Shown here piece by piece: positions 30,060 to 39,156 of a DNA stretch of 64,000 nucleotides. A program made the position numbers and the translations under genes. Positions within the stretch are counted from its first letter, which is position 1. Each line of letters starts with the position of its first letter. The DNA comes from Leptospira jelokensis. GTDB taxonomy: Bacteria > Spirochaetota > Leptospiria > Leptospirales > Leptospiraceae. The notes under the pieces are model-generated. The model saw nothing but the letters and a program-made list of their open reading frames with translations. It was not told the origin of the DNA and made no database searches. Where the stretch lies: the NCBI RefSeq assembly GCF_004769635.1, contig NZ_RQGH01000026.1, positions 558,001 through 622,000 on the forward strand. Reading direction: 5' to 3'.

Positions 30060-30710
30060 TTATTCCAATTCCTTTTCTAACCAACCTACTAAATCTTTTA
30101 ACATTTCTCTACTGATGGTATGCCCTTCCGTATATTCTTTGTAAATCGGTACAAATCCCACTTTGTCTAAAAAATCTTTTGAGGCCCTCGCAGATGTGAC
30201 TGGAATCACAGTATCGTTTGTTCCATGGGCAATATAGATTCGTTGTCCTTTGGATTCCTGGTCCATCACAATATTATTTTTTGTTTCGTCCAAAAGCCGA
30301 CTACTGAGGGCAATGATCCCTTTGATGAGATCGGGATGTTCTAATCCAACGGAATAAGACATCACGGCACCTTGGCTGAATCCTCCGATCCAAATTTGTT
30401 TGGTATTGAATTGGTAATTAGTTTTTAGGTAATCTATAAATTTTAAAATGATTTGATGACTCGATTTTTGTTGTTCGGAATCAATTTTTGGAATTCCACC
30501 TAAAAATGAAATTTCATACCAACCGTATCTGTCCCGACCGAGAGTGATCGGCCCCCTAACAGATACTATCATGAAAGAATCAGGTAAAAAATCTGAAAGA
30601 CTAAATAAATCGTTTTCATTACTCCCTACGCCATGTAATAAAATCAAAAGAGGAGGATTGTCGATCGTTACTTTTGGTTTTCGAATCAAATAGAGTAAGG
30701 GTGAATTCAT
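30060..30710 (-). CDS. Phospholipase/carboxylesterase-family hydrolase, MhqD-like
   Basis: A 216-residue alpha/beta hydrolase with the oxyanion motif LLHGVGSNENDL, nucleophile elbow GGFSQGAVMS, acid HGTNDTVIPV and histidine EGHTIS, giving a complete Ser-Asp-His triad. Family and length match the YodD/MhqD branch, which in Bacillus is induced with ring-cleaving dioxygenases by quinones under MhqR. It lies 43 bases downstream of the dioxygenase gene on the same strand, so the pair is a probable operon. Hydrolysis of the dioxygenase product or of an ester conjugate is inferred. Confidence 0.85.
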   Translation of the reverse strand: MNSPLLYLIRKPKVTIDNPPLLILLHGVGSNENDLFSLSDFLPDSFMIVSVRGPITLGRDRYGWYEISFLGGIPKIDSEQQKSSHQIILKFIDYLKTNYQFNTKQIWIGGFSQGAVMSYSVGLEHPDLIKGIIALSSRLLDETKNNIVMDQESKGQRIYIAHGTNDTVIPVTSARASKDFLDKVGFVPIYKEYTEGHTISREMLKDLVGWLEKELE

Positions 30711-30753
30711 ATTGAATCTTTTGATACCTTTGTATTGAAATTTAAAGTTCTGT

Positions 30754-31596
30754 TCAAGAAAAGATTGGTTGCGGATCCAAAAGAACCGAAGTCATTGTTA
30801 ATGCACCAGCAACTGGTTTGTCATTGAAAAACGAAATGGAATCTGTTTCCATTTGAGTCCCTATCGTATATAAGAGTGGAAGGTAGTGTTCTGATGTCGG
30901 TATTGCCCATTGAAATTCCTTTCCTTTTGTTCTGATCTGAACTAATGATTCTGTATCACCTTTCATAATCCAATCCTTCACCTTTTGGTTAACCTTCATA
31001 GCCCAGTCAAAACCATAGATTTCATTCAATCTGTCCCAAGCCACCATTCCTAAATTGTGAACAATATTACCACTTCCTATGATGAGAATGCCTTGTTCTC
31101 TTAAAGGCAAAAGTTCCCTTGCAATTTCCAAATGTTTTTCTGGAGGAAGTTTGTAATCCATACTCAATTGTACAACAGGTATGTCTGCTTCCGGATAAAT
31201 ATGTTTTAAAACACTCCAGGTTCCATGGTCAAGACCCCATTCGTAATCCAACTGAACCGATTGTGATTTAACTAATGTTTGGATTTCTTTCGCTAACGAA
31301 GGAGATCCAGGCGCAGGGTATTGGACTTCAAATAATGCCTTTGGAAATCCACCAAAGTCATGTATGGTGGGAGGATGCTCCATAGCCGTTACAAAAGTTC
31401 CGTTTGTTAGCCAATGTGCTGAAATCGCGAGGATAGCCTTTGGTATAGGAATTGTTTTATTTAAGGAACGAAGGCCCTCAACAAATTCATTTTCCTCGAT
31501 GGCATTCATAGGGCTACCATGTCCCAAAAAAAGGGATGGATACACTCGTTTTCCGCCATTTTCGTTCCTTTCTATATTCAATTCATTTTGGTTCAT
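30754..31596 (-). CDS. ygiD: DODA-type extradiol dioxygenase (4,5-DOPA dioxygenase family)
   Basis: A 280-residue class III extradiol ring-cleaving dioxygenase. The metal-binding histidines of the YgiD/DODA family appear in LFLGHGSPMNA, ISAHW, GSGNIVHNLG and TSEHYLPLLY, and YEWGLDHGTW is also family-typical. It should cleave catechol-like aromatics or quinols. GAGAAG precedes the ATG. The promoter carries the palindrome shared with the MarR gene, and the hydrolase gene follows, so an electrophile-detoxifying operon is likely. The natural substrate is unknown. Confidence 0.92.
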   Translation of the reverse strand: MNQNELNIERNENGGKRVYPSLFLGHGSPMNAIEENEFVEGLRSLNKTIPIPKAILAISAHWLTNGTFVTAMEHPPTIHDFGGFPKALFEVQYPAPGSPSLAKEIQTLVKSQSVQLDYEWGLDHGTWSVLKHIYPEADIPVVQLSMDYKLPPEKHLEIARELLPLREQGILIIGSGNIVHNLGMVAWDRLNEIYGFDWAMKVNQKVKDWIMKGDTESLVQIRTKGKEFQWAIPTSEHYLPLLYTIGTQMETDSISFFNDKPVAGALTMTSVLLDPQPIFS

Positions 31597-31637
31597 ATGG
31601 CTTCTCAGGCAGAAATGCCCAATCTCTCCTCTTGGAT

Positions 31638-31657
31638 ATAGTTTAATATCAAACTAT
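31638..31657. promoter_or_regulatory. Palindromic operator in the dioxygenase promoter
   Basis: ATAGTTTAATATCAAACTAT is a 20-base palindrome with one mismatched pair. Bases 31641-31657 are the exact reverse complement of 6606-6622 at the MarR gene. On the minus strand a TTGACA lies seven bases upstream of GTTTGAT, so the site occupies the -35/-10 spacer of the dioxygenase promoter. It also lies about 150 bases upstream of the divergent SnoaL-like gene. Confidence 0.7.
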
Positions 31658-31808
31658 TTATTGTCAATCTAATTTGGTCTTTGGAAAACAAATTTTCCCA
31701 ATTTCTTCTTTTTCTGATTTCCAAATCGAAATCCAATGTATCTATTTTTACATTGTATTCGGGTTACATTTTGTTCACCTAAGATTGATTTTTTGGAAAC
31801 GGTAAAAT

Positions 31809-32237
31809 ATGGATCATAAACAACGGATTACTGCGATCTTACATGAACTTTTATCCAATCCAAAAACGAAAGTGATTCCTGAATATTTTTCTTCTAGGTA
31901 TATCGCTCACACTTCTAACAAAACCTATAACGGCCTTAAGATCGTAAGCCAATGGATTCAAAATTTAAATTCATTTTTGTCCGATTTAAAAATCGTAAAT
32001 TTGGAATTCATACATGAAACAGATGATACAGTCGTATGGAAACGCACTTTAAAAGGAAAAATAAAATCTTCTGCCCTTCAAAATCAAAATGTGGGAAAAT
32101 CAATCAAATGGGAAGAAATGATCGTATCCAAATTTAATGGATCAAAAATTGAGGAAGAATGGATTTCAAGTGAATTTTTGGGAGCATTACTTCCAAAAAC
32201 TAAAAAGAAATCATCACTTCGATCACAACAAAAATGA
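31809..32237 (+). CDS. SnoaL / ester-cyclase-like NTF2-fold protein
   Basis: A 142-residue small protein whose pattern fits the NTF2-like SnoaL fold: an N-terminal helix (ITAILHELLSNP), YFSSRYIAH, a helix (LKIVSQWIQNLNSF) and beta strands around VNLEFIHETDDTVVWKRTLKG. The C-terminus is Lys/Ser-rich. Fold members include polyketide cyclases, isomerases and non-catalytic binding proteins, so function is open. It is divergent from the dioxygenase operon and could share its regulatory region. Confidence 0.65.
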   Translation: MDHKQRITAILHELLSNPKTKVIPEYFSSRYIAHTSNKTYNGLKIVSQWIQNLNSFLSDLKIVNLEFIHETDDTVVWKRTLKGKIKSSALQNQNVGKSIKWEEMIVSKFNGSKIEEEWISSEFLGALLPKTKKKSSLRSQQK

Positions 32238-32276
32238 AAGATTTTTTTTTAACCAAAATCTTAAAGGAAAAACACA

Positions 32277-32783
32277 TTGAATTCATCTCACGTGCAACAT
32301 ATTAAATATTTCTTTATTAGAATTTTACTCCTGTGGATGGGAATTGGAAATATAAGTTGTAACTATTTAGCCATCGGTTCAGAATTTATTTCTGGGACTG
32401 AAGCCAACAAAAGGGTCACGAGTAGAATTCTTGCCAAACTCAATAGTTGTGGATCACTCAATTACACTTACAATGAAAGGGATACCAATCCTGATCCATG
32501 GCGTAGGAGCCTTTCGACAGAAACAAACAACGCTTTGTTTCTCATGGTCCACCTCATTTCTCGTTTTGAAGTTTTTAGTATGGATTATCAATACAAATCG
32601 GAAGATATTGATCGTTGTTCCAAAGATATTGAATATTTTAACTGTGATCACTTTCGCGCTAGAATGGTAAGTGAATCCAATTTTGGCATCTTTGTCGCAA
32701 CACTTATATGCAAAGATGTGAAAAAATACAAATCACCATTTGCTGATTACTTACCAAAACAAGATGAAGAGAACGAAGATTAA
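32277..32783 (+). CDS. Small cysteine-containing lipoprotein
   Basis: A 168-residue protein starting at a TTG with AAAGG upstream. The N-terminal hydrophobic segment (IRILLLWMGIGNISC) ends in a plausible spirochaete lipobox cysteine. The mature part begins NYLAIGSEFISGTEANKRV and has several further cysteines (NSCGSL, RCSKD, FNCDH, LICKD), suggesting disulfides outside the cytoplasm. The beginning resembles a Leptospira-specific small-lipoprotein family, but I cannot name it with confidence. The C-terminus is acidic. Confidence 0.65.
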   Translation: MNSSHVQHIKYFFIRILLLWMGIGNISCNYLAIGSEFISGTEANKRVTSRILAKLNSCGSLNYTYNERDTNPDPWRRSLSTETNNALFLMVHLISRFEVFSMDYQYKSEDIDRCSKDIEYFNCDHFRARMVSESNFGIFVATLICKDVKKYKSPFADYLPKQDEENED

Positions 32784-32802
32784 ACAATAGAAGGAAAACC
32801 CG

Positions 32803-33315
32803 ATGGTAGCACCCAAAAAGAAAAACAAAACAATCGCAAAAAAGAAGTCACCAAACAACAAAGTAACTTCAGTATCAAAAAATTCAAATCCCATCACACC
32901 CTTTTTAATGTTCAATACAAACTTGGAAGAAGTGACCAAATTTTATGCAAGTGTTTTCAAACAATGTAAAATCATTTCAGTGAATCCCATGCAAGCTGAG
33001 TTTGAATTGAATGGACAAAGATTTTCTGCATACAACGGTGGTCCTGAATTTAAATTTTCTTGGGGTGTATCCTTTATGATCCATGTAGAAACTCAAAAAG
33101 AAGTAGATCACTATTGGAATGCATTGTCCGCGGGTGGCAAAGAATTGATGTGTGGTTGGCTAGAAGATAAATTTGGTATGGTTTGGCAAATCACACCAAA
33201 TCTTTTATTAGAGCTGATCTCTCACAAGGATCCAATCAAACGTGAGAAGGCAACACAAGCCATGTTAAAAATGCGTAAGATTGAAATCAATGTGTTGAAA
33301 GAAGCTATCAAGTAA
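32803..33315 (+). CDS. VOC-superfamily protein, PhnB-like
   Basis: A 170-residue protein. A Lys-rich N-terminal tail of ~28 residues precedes a single glyoxalase/VOC domain of the PhnB / 3-demethylubiquinone methyltransferase-like type: ITPFLMFNTNLEEVTKFYASVF, FELNGQRFSAYNGGPEFKFSWGVSFMI and the closing GWLEDKFGMVWQITPNLL. Such proteins often bind metal or small ligands; no activity is assigned. AAGGAAAA precedes the ATG. The basic tail (AKKKSPNNK) is unusual for the family. Confidence 0.82.
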   Translation: MVAPKKKNKTIAKKKSPNNKVTSVSKNSNPITPFLMFNTNLEEVTKFYASVFKQCKIISVNPMQAEFELNGQRFSAYNGGPEFKFSWGVSFMIHVETQKEVDHYWNALSAGGKELMCGWLEDKFGMVWQITPNLLLELISHKDPIKREKATQAMLKMRKIEINVLKEAIK

Positions 33316-33324
33316 CACCAGCGA

Positions 33325-34677
33325 TTAAACTGGAGCCACTTGTTTTTCTGTATTTAAATTGTATTTCACTTTGATTTGATCGATTTTTTCTTCCATGGAT
33401 TTCCAAAGAGATTCTTTTTCTGGATGGAAGGTACAAAGCACACCTTGTCTAACCAAATCAATGATCTCATCGATGGAAAAATCTAAGAATCGATACAATT
33501 TAAAATATTCGTATGTTAAATTTACATTAAAAATATCCGGATCATCTGTATTGATACAAAGCATCAATCCTTGGTCATAGTAGTATCGAACAGGATGGTT
33601 TTGTTCTTTTCGAACATACTTTCCTGTGAAAACATTCGATGTGACACAGATTTCGATCGGAATTTTATTTTCCTTCATATAACGAACCAGTTCAGGGTCT
33701 TGGATCGCAGAAGTTCCATGCCCGATTCGTTCCGCCTTACATAAGTTCACTGCATCCCATATTGCCCAAGGTCCATCATCTTCTCCGGAGTGAGCAACAC
33801 ATCTTAATCCAGATTCACGTGCAATTTTAAAAACTTCAGCGTAATCTTTTGCAGGACCCATAAGTTCAGCCCCACCAAGTCCAATACCAATCACTTCTTT
33901 GTGTTTTAAACCTAATACTCGTTTTAGGTTATTCATAGCGTTTTCAGGACCAAATGACCTAGAAACGTCGACAAGCAATCGTATTGAGATTCCATCTTTC
34001 ACTTCGATTTGGCGAATGCGATTCACCATCACTTCAACCATTTCATCAAAATCCAATCCATTTTGGATGAACTTTGATGGAGCAAAGAAGGCTTCACAAT
34101 AGACAATGTGATTGGATCGCAAATAGTCTGCTAAACTATCAATAAAGTATCCCAAGTCGGATGCTTCTTTAACAGATCCTTGCACAAAAAAGAAAACTTG
34201 GATGAAACCATTTAGGTCCTTAAAATTATACTTATCTTCGAATTCTTGGTCTGTGACTTCGATTCCATTTTTTTTGTACAAAAACTTCAAAGTTTCCTTA
34301 TTCACACAAGCTTCTAAGTGTAAATGGACTTCTGTTTTTGGAATTTCACGGATAAAATTGATTACATCCTGTTCGTTTGGATGGGCAAGAGAAAGATCTC
34401 CTGCAAGTAATGACTTTCTCTCTTTCAGTATAGAAACTTGTTCTGAACTTTCCTCTCCCTCTTTTGGCAATAACCAAAGTGGTGGATGGAGGATAGGCAA
34501 TTCCATCAGTGAAACCCTTTCATTTAAGAGGGTGTTGATTTGTTTATCAAAGGTTAGCTGGATGGTCGGCGAATAGGGTCTGTCAGCTGGCAATCGACTT
34601 TTGAGTCGGTTTAATTCCGCAATGTCACGGTCAATGACAGCAATTCGGCTTAGGATTTCAGAAAAAGGAACTTCCAT
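33325..34677 (-). CDS. add: Adenosine deaminase-family enzyme with long N-terminal extension
   Basis: 450 residues; the amidohydrolase domain starts near residue 115. Zinc and catalytic motifs are TEVHLHLEA (HxH), HSGEDDG (His plus catalytic Glu), ERIGHGTSA and NTDDP, matching adenosine and adenine deaminases. The first ~110 residues, with coiled-coil-like heptads (IAVIDRDIAELNRLKSRL), are not part of the usual 330-350-residue enzyme. Deamination of adenosine to inosine in purine salvage is the likely role, but HLHLEA in place of HVHLDGA leaves other adenine-containing substrates possible. Confidence 0.85.
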   Translation of the reverse strand: MEVPFSEILSRIAVIDRDIAELNRLKSRLPADRPYSPTIQLTFDKQINTLLNERVSLMELPILHPPLWLLPKEGEESSEQVSILKERKSLLAGDLSLAHPNEQDVINFIREIPKTEVHLHLEACVNKETLKFLYKKNGIEVTDQEFEDKYNFKDLNGFIQVFFFVQGSVKEASDLGYFIDSLADYLRSNHIVYCEAFFAPSKFIQNGLDFDEMVEVMVNRIRQIEVKDGISIRLLVDVSRSFGPENAMNNLKRVLGLKHKEVIGIGLGGAELMGPAKDYAEVFKIARESGLRCVAHSGEDDGPWAIWDAVNLCKAERIGHGTSAIQDPELVRYMKENKIPIEICVTSNVFTGKYVRKEQNHPVRYYYDQGLMLCINTDDPDIFNVNLTYEYFKLYRFLDFSIDEIIDLVRQGVLCTFHPEKESLWKSMEEKIDQIKVKYNLNTEKQVAPV

Positions 34678-34827
34678 GTTCCAGGAAAGAATGCCGAATT
34701 TGATGGGTGCCTACAAGTAGATTTTTAAACCTTAGGTGAAAATCCCTATTTAGCTTTGAAAAATCCCGTCGATAGGAAGTTTGGGAGCGGAAAAGACTGG
34801 AAATTTTTTCCGAATTATGTCGTATAA

Positions 34828-36027
34828 ATGAATATGCTCACATCTCGAAAAACTTTCCTACCGTTTGCCCTTCCTTCGATTTCGGAAGATGCAATAGAAG
34901 AAGTGGCCCAAGTCCTCCGATCAGGTTGGGTGACCTCAGGTCCAAAAGTAAAACAGTTTGAGATGGAGTTTGGTGACTTTGTCGGAAGTAAAGAAACCAT
35001 TGCTGTAAATTCTGCAACCGCAGGCCTACATTTAGCCTTGGAAGCGATTGGATTGACTGCAAACGATGCAGCAATCACAAGTGCCATCACCTTTACTGCC
35101 ACAGCGGAAGTGATTTGTTACTTCGGTGCCGAACCAATTCTTACGGATGTTGACCCCATCCACAACCTCATGACTCCGGAAACATTAGAAGCAACCATCA
35201 GTGGAAAATGCAAATGGAACGGAAAAGAACTCACCAGTAAAAAAACTGGAAAACAAATCAAGGCTATCCTACCTGTCCACCTCGCTGGTTATACCTGTGA
35301 TATGGAAGCCATTCTCAGCATTGCAAAAAAATACAACCTCTATGTAATTGAAGATGCAGCCCACGCCTTCCCCGCAGTTCACAAAAACAAAATGATTGGG
35401 ACTTGGGGAGATTTTACAGTATTTAGTTTTTATGCAACCAAAGGCATCACGACAGGTGAAGGGGGAATGATCACAACCTCTCATAAAGAATTTGCGGATC
35501 GCATTCGTAGGATGCGCCTCCATGGAATCAACCGCGATGCATTCAATCGACCAGGTTGGTATTATGAAGTGGTGGATGCAGGTTATAAGTACAATATGAC
35601 GGACATTGCGGCAGCACTTGGAGTGGTCCAACTAAAAGAATCACATGGCTTTTGGGAAAGAAGGACAGAAATCGCCAAACATTATAATGTCGAATTTTCT
35701 GGTTTAAAGGGAGTCAAACTACCCAAAGAAGATGCAAATGGAATTCATAGTTGGCATTTGTATCGGATAGAAATTGATCCAAAAATTGCAAAAATTGGCC
35801 GTGATACCTTGGTAGAAGAATTAAAAGAACGAAACATTGGAACTAGTTTACACTTCATTCCGATTTTTGAACACCCCTATTATAAAAAGACTTACGGCTT
35901 CAACAGAAAAGATTATCCAAATGCTTGTTTGATGTATGACAGATCTGTTTCGCTACCTTTATTTGCAGGAATGACTAAAACAGATGAAAAAGATGTCATT
36001 GATGCAATGAAGGAACTACTCGCATAA
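34828..36027 (+). CDS. DegT/DnrJ/EryC1/StrS-family aminotransferase
   Basis: A 399-residue PLP-dependent aminotransferase of the sugar-nucleotide type. Visible are the entry region LRSGWVTSGPKVKQFE, the cofactor-binding AVNSATAGLHLAL, the aspartate motif VIEDAAHAFPA and the Schiff-base lysine region FSFYATKGITTGEGGMI. Enzymes of this class make amino sugars for LPS or glycan decoration. No nucleotide-sugar dehydratase or glycosyltransferase lies nearby, so the substrate is open. Starts at 34828 and 34834 are both possible. Confidence 0.9.
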   Translation: MNMLTSRKTFLPFALPSISEDAIEEVAQVLRSGWVTSGPKVKQFEMEFGDFVGSKETIAVNSATAGLHLALEAIGLTANDAAITSAITFTATAEVICYFGAEPILTDVDPIHNLMTPETLEATISGKCKWNGKELTSKKTGKQIKAILPVHLAGYTCDMEAILSIAKKYNLYVIEDAAHAFPAVHKNKMIGTWGDFTVFSFYATKGITTGEGGMITTSHKEFADRIRRMRLHGINRDAFNRPGWYYEVVDAGYKYNMTDIAAALGVVQLKESHGFWERRTEIAKHYNVEFSGLKGVKLPKEDANGIHSWHLYRIEIDPKIAKIGRDTLVEELKERNIGTSLHFIPIFEHPYYKKTYGFNRKDYPNACLMYDRSVSLPLFAGMTKTDEKDVIDAMKELLA

Positions 36028-36057
36028 CGGTCATTACTTAGCTTAAATGTAGAATCT

Positions 36058-36882
36058 TTATTTACTATTGGTTCGGAATTCCAAAAATTCCGGATCATAT
36101 AAATTTAGCAATGCAACAAGACCTGAAATAAATTCCAGATCTGTGCCATCCGCTTTTCTTCGGATCCAAAAGCCCACCAATTCTTTGACAATTTGAGCAT
36201 CCATCACTTCATCGCCACCAAATACCTTAAATTTGGAAGACTCTTCTGGATCTTCGTTGTCAGTATATGCGGGGTATAAAAATAAAATGAATCGATCAAA
36301 GTAAAATGGATCAAGTCTCCCTTCTTCCACTAACATTATATAACGATCTGCTTCTTTTCGAAAAAAATTAGGATTTGAATCTAATTTTTGATAGATGATA
36401 AAAAAATCCCGTGCAGTTTGTTTGATCCACTCTTCATAAATAGGTTTTGTAATTTGTAATAACTTTGGGTTCTGTTTTGCTGGAAGTAAATAATCCCTTA
36501 ATTTCTTAGGAAATTCTGGATTGTAATGGCCAAAATCAGATTGGTCATTACGTTCCAAATAATACTTGGAATGGGGACCAGAAATAAAGATAGGTATTCC
36601 AAGATATTCTGCAAGTTTAGGTAAGCTGATTACAGTTTGTAACTTACAAAATAGTTTATGATAAGAAACCTCCTTTTCACAGTACAAACCAATTTTTGGA
36701 AATTGGATCCAAGTTGATTCCACAAGAGATTTAAATCGTTCTTCCCTTTCTGCTATTTTTCCTTTCGTCAGAAATTGAAACGAAGGTTGCAATCCCGAAC
36801 ACGAAAGGAATAACAGTAAGAAAAATTTACTTAATTTTATAAGTAATTTCTGCAGGCAAATTCTCCCATTCCGAATTCGCAT
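36058..36882 (-). CDS. Lipoprotein of unknown function
   Basis: A 274-residue frame with hydrophobic stretch LIKLSKFFLLLFLSC, a clear lipobox, preceded by about a dozen charged residues that overlap the end of the upstream gene by 56 bases. The real start may be a weak codon nearer the hydrophobic segment. No domain is recognised; the mature protein is rich in aromatic residues (FISGPHSKYYLERND, FYFDRFILFLYPAY). It is the third gene of the M50-protease operon and probably exported. Confidence 0.7.
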   Translation of the reverse strand: MRIRNGRICLQKLLIKLSKFFLLLFLSCSGLQPSFQFLTKGKIAEREERFKSLVESTWIQFPKIGLYCEKEVSYHKLFCKLQTVISLPKLAEYLGIPIFISGPHSKYYLERNDQSDFGHYNPEFPKKLRDYLLPAKQNPKLLQITKPIYEEWIKQTARDFFIIYQKLDSNPNFFRKEADRYIMLVEEGRLDPFYFDRFILFLYPAYTDNEDPEESSKFKVFGGDEVMDAQIVKELVGFWIRRKADGTDLEFISGLVALLNLYDPEFLEFRTNSK

Positions 36883-38224
36883 CTTTACGAAAGTAAACTG
36901 GTGAAATTGAATTTTTTAAATTCAAACTTTGGTATAAAATAAGATCTGTTTCTTTTTTTTCAAAGTAACGTTTGTCGGTATTACTACCTAAACCCAAATC
37001 CGCGATGGGTATCCAACCATAACCCAATAAAAATACAGACAAAGAATCAACAATTGATTTTGGTTTTCCTTTTTCAAATCGAATCATACGAAAGGATTGT
37101 ACGGGAATACCATTTGTTTTCATATTTTCTTTAAAATCTGAAAAACTAATACTAGTTTGTCTTGCTTGGTAAATTAAATCTAAATAGTCCCTCGCTGTTA
37201 ACTTGATATCTTCTTTAGGTTTTTCATAAAATGAAACAACATCATTTGGATAAGCCGCTTCTTTGTCCAAATAATCATCGGTTACGTAATATTTGATGAA
37301 TTGGTTTTTGGAGGAAAATTTATATTTTACAACTTGTTCCCCTGGCAAATCTTCAATTGATAATTTTTTTAAATGAACTCGATTCCTCTGGATAAAGGAA
37401 GGTGAGTAGGAAGTATCAGTAAACTTTACTCCACGAATCCTTTGTTGTTCATTCGAAGGTGGGTGCAAAATCGCAATTTGTGCTTTAGACAAGGAAACGG
37501 AATCCAATTTAAATTTCAAAGTCACTTCTAAGTTAAATTCTTCTTCACCAGATGCAATGAATCGTTCTGTTTCGATGAAGGGAATGTTTTTGATTTCTTT
37601 ATTTTCTCGGTCTACAACCCAAAGTTTGGACCCACTTAAAAGTACTCCTCTTACCGAACGTAAATTCGTTTTAATTGATCCTGTGATTTTTCCCGTTTTT
37701 GTATCATAACGGTATATGCTGTTATCAGCAGAATCTGAAATCCAAAGGGAGTCTCTACCATAACAAATATCTCGAGGTCTCGTTCTATCTGTAAAAAAAC
37801 CACCTATCAAAAGTGAGGTGGATTGGTCATAAATTTGCACTTTTCCAGAATCTAGATCTAAGATGTAATAGTAGTTTCCAACGCTCGCAATACCTGCAAC
37901 GTTCGCTAAAGGAATTGAAATTTTATCGGTAATCCCACCTGAATTTGGATCTAATTTCAAAATTTGTTTTGGAGCCACTACTAAAATTTTCCCTTCACGC
38001 GAATCAAAACTAATTCCTCGTAAGTTCGCCAATCCAAGATTATAGATTTCTTGTTCTCCAATTTCGTTAATTTTAATGATTGCTCGACGGTTTGTATCGA
38101 TGTACCAGAAGTTTACGCCATCCCAAGCAAGCCCGTATGCTTTATCCGAAAGTTTGTATTCCTTACTCTCTTGTGCCAATATCGAACATGTAAATAGCAA
38201 TATTAAAATCAAAAATCGTTTCAT
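36827..38224 (-). CDS. Secreted beta-propeller plus transglutaminase-like protein
   Basis: 465 residues with a signal peptide (MKRFLILILLFTCSILA). Residues ~25-210 are NHL/YncE-like propeller repeats (GLAWDGVNFWYIDTNRRAIIKI, ICYGRDSLWISDSADNSIYRY, GVLLSGSKLWVVDREN). The C-terminal ~120 residues resemble the second half of a transglutaminase-core domain (NGIPVQSFRMIRF, LLGYGWIPIADLGLG, DKRYFEKKETD), but the catalytic histidine and a clear cysteine are missing, so it is probably a non-catalytic relative. The ATG overlaps the protease stop (ATGA). Confidence 0.75.
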   Translation of the reverse strand: MKRFLILILLFTCSILAQESKEYKLSDKAYGLAWDGVNFWYIDTNRRAIIKINEIGEQEIYNLGLANLRGISFDSREGKILVVAPKQILKLDPNSGGITDKISIPLANVAGIASVGNYYYILDLDSGKVQIYDQSTSLLIGGFFTDRTRPRDICYGRDSLWISDSADNSIYRYDTKTGKITGSIKTNLRSVRGVLLSGSKLWVVDRENKEIKNIPFIETERFIASGEEEFNLEVTLKFKLDSVSLSKAQIAILHPPSNEQQRIRGVKFTDTSYSPSFIQRNRVHLKKLSIEDLPGEQVVKYKFSSKNQFIKYYVTDDYLDKEAAYPNDVVSFYEKPKEDIKLTARDYLDLIYQARQTSISFSDFKENMKTNGIPVQSFRMIRFEKGKPKSIVDSLSVFLLGYGWIPIADLGLGSNTDKRYFEKKETDLILYQSLNLKNSISPVYFRKDANSEWENLPAEITYKIK

Positions 38225-39156
38225 TCGCTTAATCCTACTGTCTTTACTATCAGACGAAAGACATCATCGAGTAAAGTAGGATTATCCAATTCAGATCCAA
38301 GGATGATTGGTTTTGGAACAAAAATAATTAGGAAAGATACTAATATCAAAATTCCAAACAAAAATCGAGTCCTACCAATTCCATTCACAGCATCTCGGAT
38401 AAAAGGATGTTCCACTCGTAATACATAATAAATCAAAAACCCCCAAATCAACCAAGTGAAATGGATTAAGGTAAAAATCAAAAATAGACCAAATAAAATA
38501 TGAATCCATTTTCGATATGATTCGCCAAACATAGAATAAATAACATGGCCACCATCTAATTGGCCAAATGGTAATAAATTAATCGCTGTGATGAGTAATC
38601 CCACCCAACCTGCTTTTGCTAATGGATGCGCTTGGATATCCATCGACATAAAATCAATCGGTCCAAGGATCCATTGAGTGGAAAGGTAAGTGAAAGTACT
38701 ATCTCCAAAAAATAAGAAACCAGAACGATCAAAATTACTTGGGATCTCAATTACCTTTGAGAGTGAAATTCCAATCGTCCATGCAATTACTGACAATACC
38801 AAACTGGCAGCTGGCCCTCCTATTCCTATATCAAACAAAACTTTTTTATCTGGAATCTGGTCTTTGATTTTAATGACAGCACCCATCGTTCCAATAGGAC
38901 CAAAAGGTAATGGAATGAAGTATGGTAGAGATGCCCTCACTCCATAATAACGTGCAGGAAGGTAATGTCCCATTTCGTGTGCCAATAAAATGAATAAAAG
39001 GGATACTGAATAGGGCCAATTTTCAAAGAAATATAATTTATAATTCTCTAATGTTTGAGGTACTTCTGGATTTAAAAAAATATCTGAATATGTAAGCGTT
39101 AAAAATGTGAAAAAGAATAACAATATATGTGTCGTTTTATTGGATTCCAAAGTCAT
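38221..39156 (-). CDS. Site-2-type (M50) intramembrane metalloprotease
   Basis: A 311-residue polytopic membrane protein with the M50 zinc motif LLAHEMGHYLPARYYG (HExxH) and the third-ligand motif NLLPFGQLDGGHVIYSM (the aspartate of LDGG). About seven hydrophobic segments are visible. It lacks a PDZ domain, so it is not a full RseP; the layout is closer to EGY1/YwhC-like proteases. Site-2 proteases cut regulatory membrane proteins; the partners here may be the two exported proteins translated from the same operon. AGGTTG precedes the ATG. Confidence 0.88.
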   Translation of the reverse strand: MTLESNKTTHILLFFFTFLTLTYSDIFLNPEVPQTLENYKLYFFENWPYSVSLLFILLAHEMGHYLPARYYGVRASLPYFIPLPFGPIGTMGAVIKIKDQIPDKKVLFDIGIGGPAASLVLSVIAWTIGISLSKVIEIPSNFDRSGFLFFGDSTFTYLSTQWILGPIDFMSMDIQAHPLAKAGWVGLLITAINLLPFGQLDGGHVIYSMFGESYRKWIHILFGLFLIFTLIHFTWLIWGFLIYYVLRVEHPFIRDAVNGIGRTRFLFGILILVSFLIIFVPKPIILGSELDNPTLLDDVFRLIVKTVGLSE

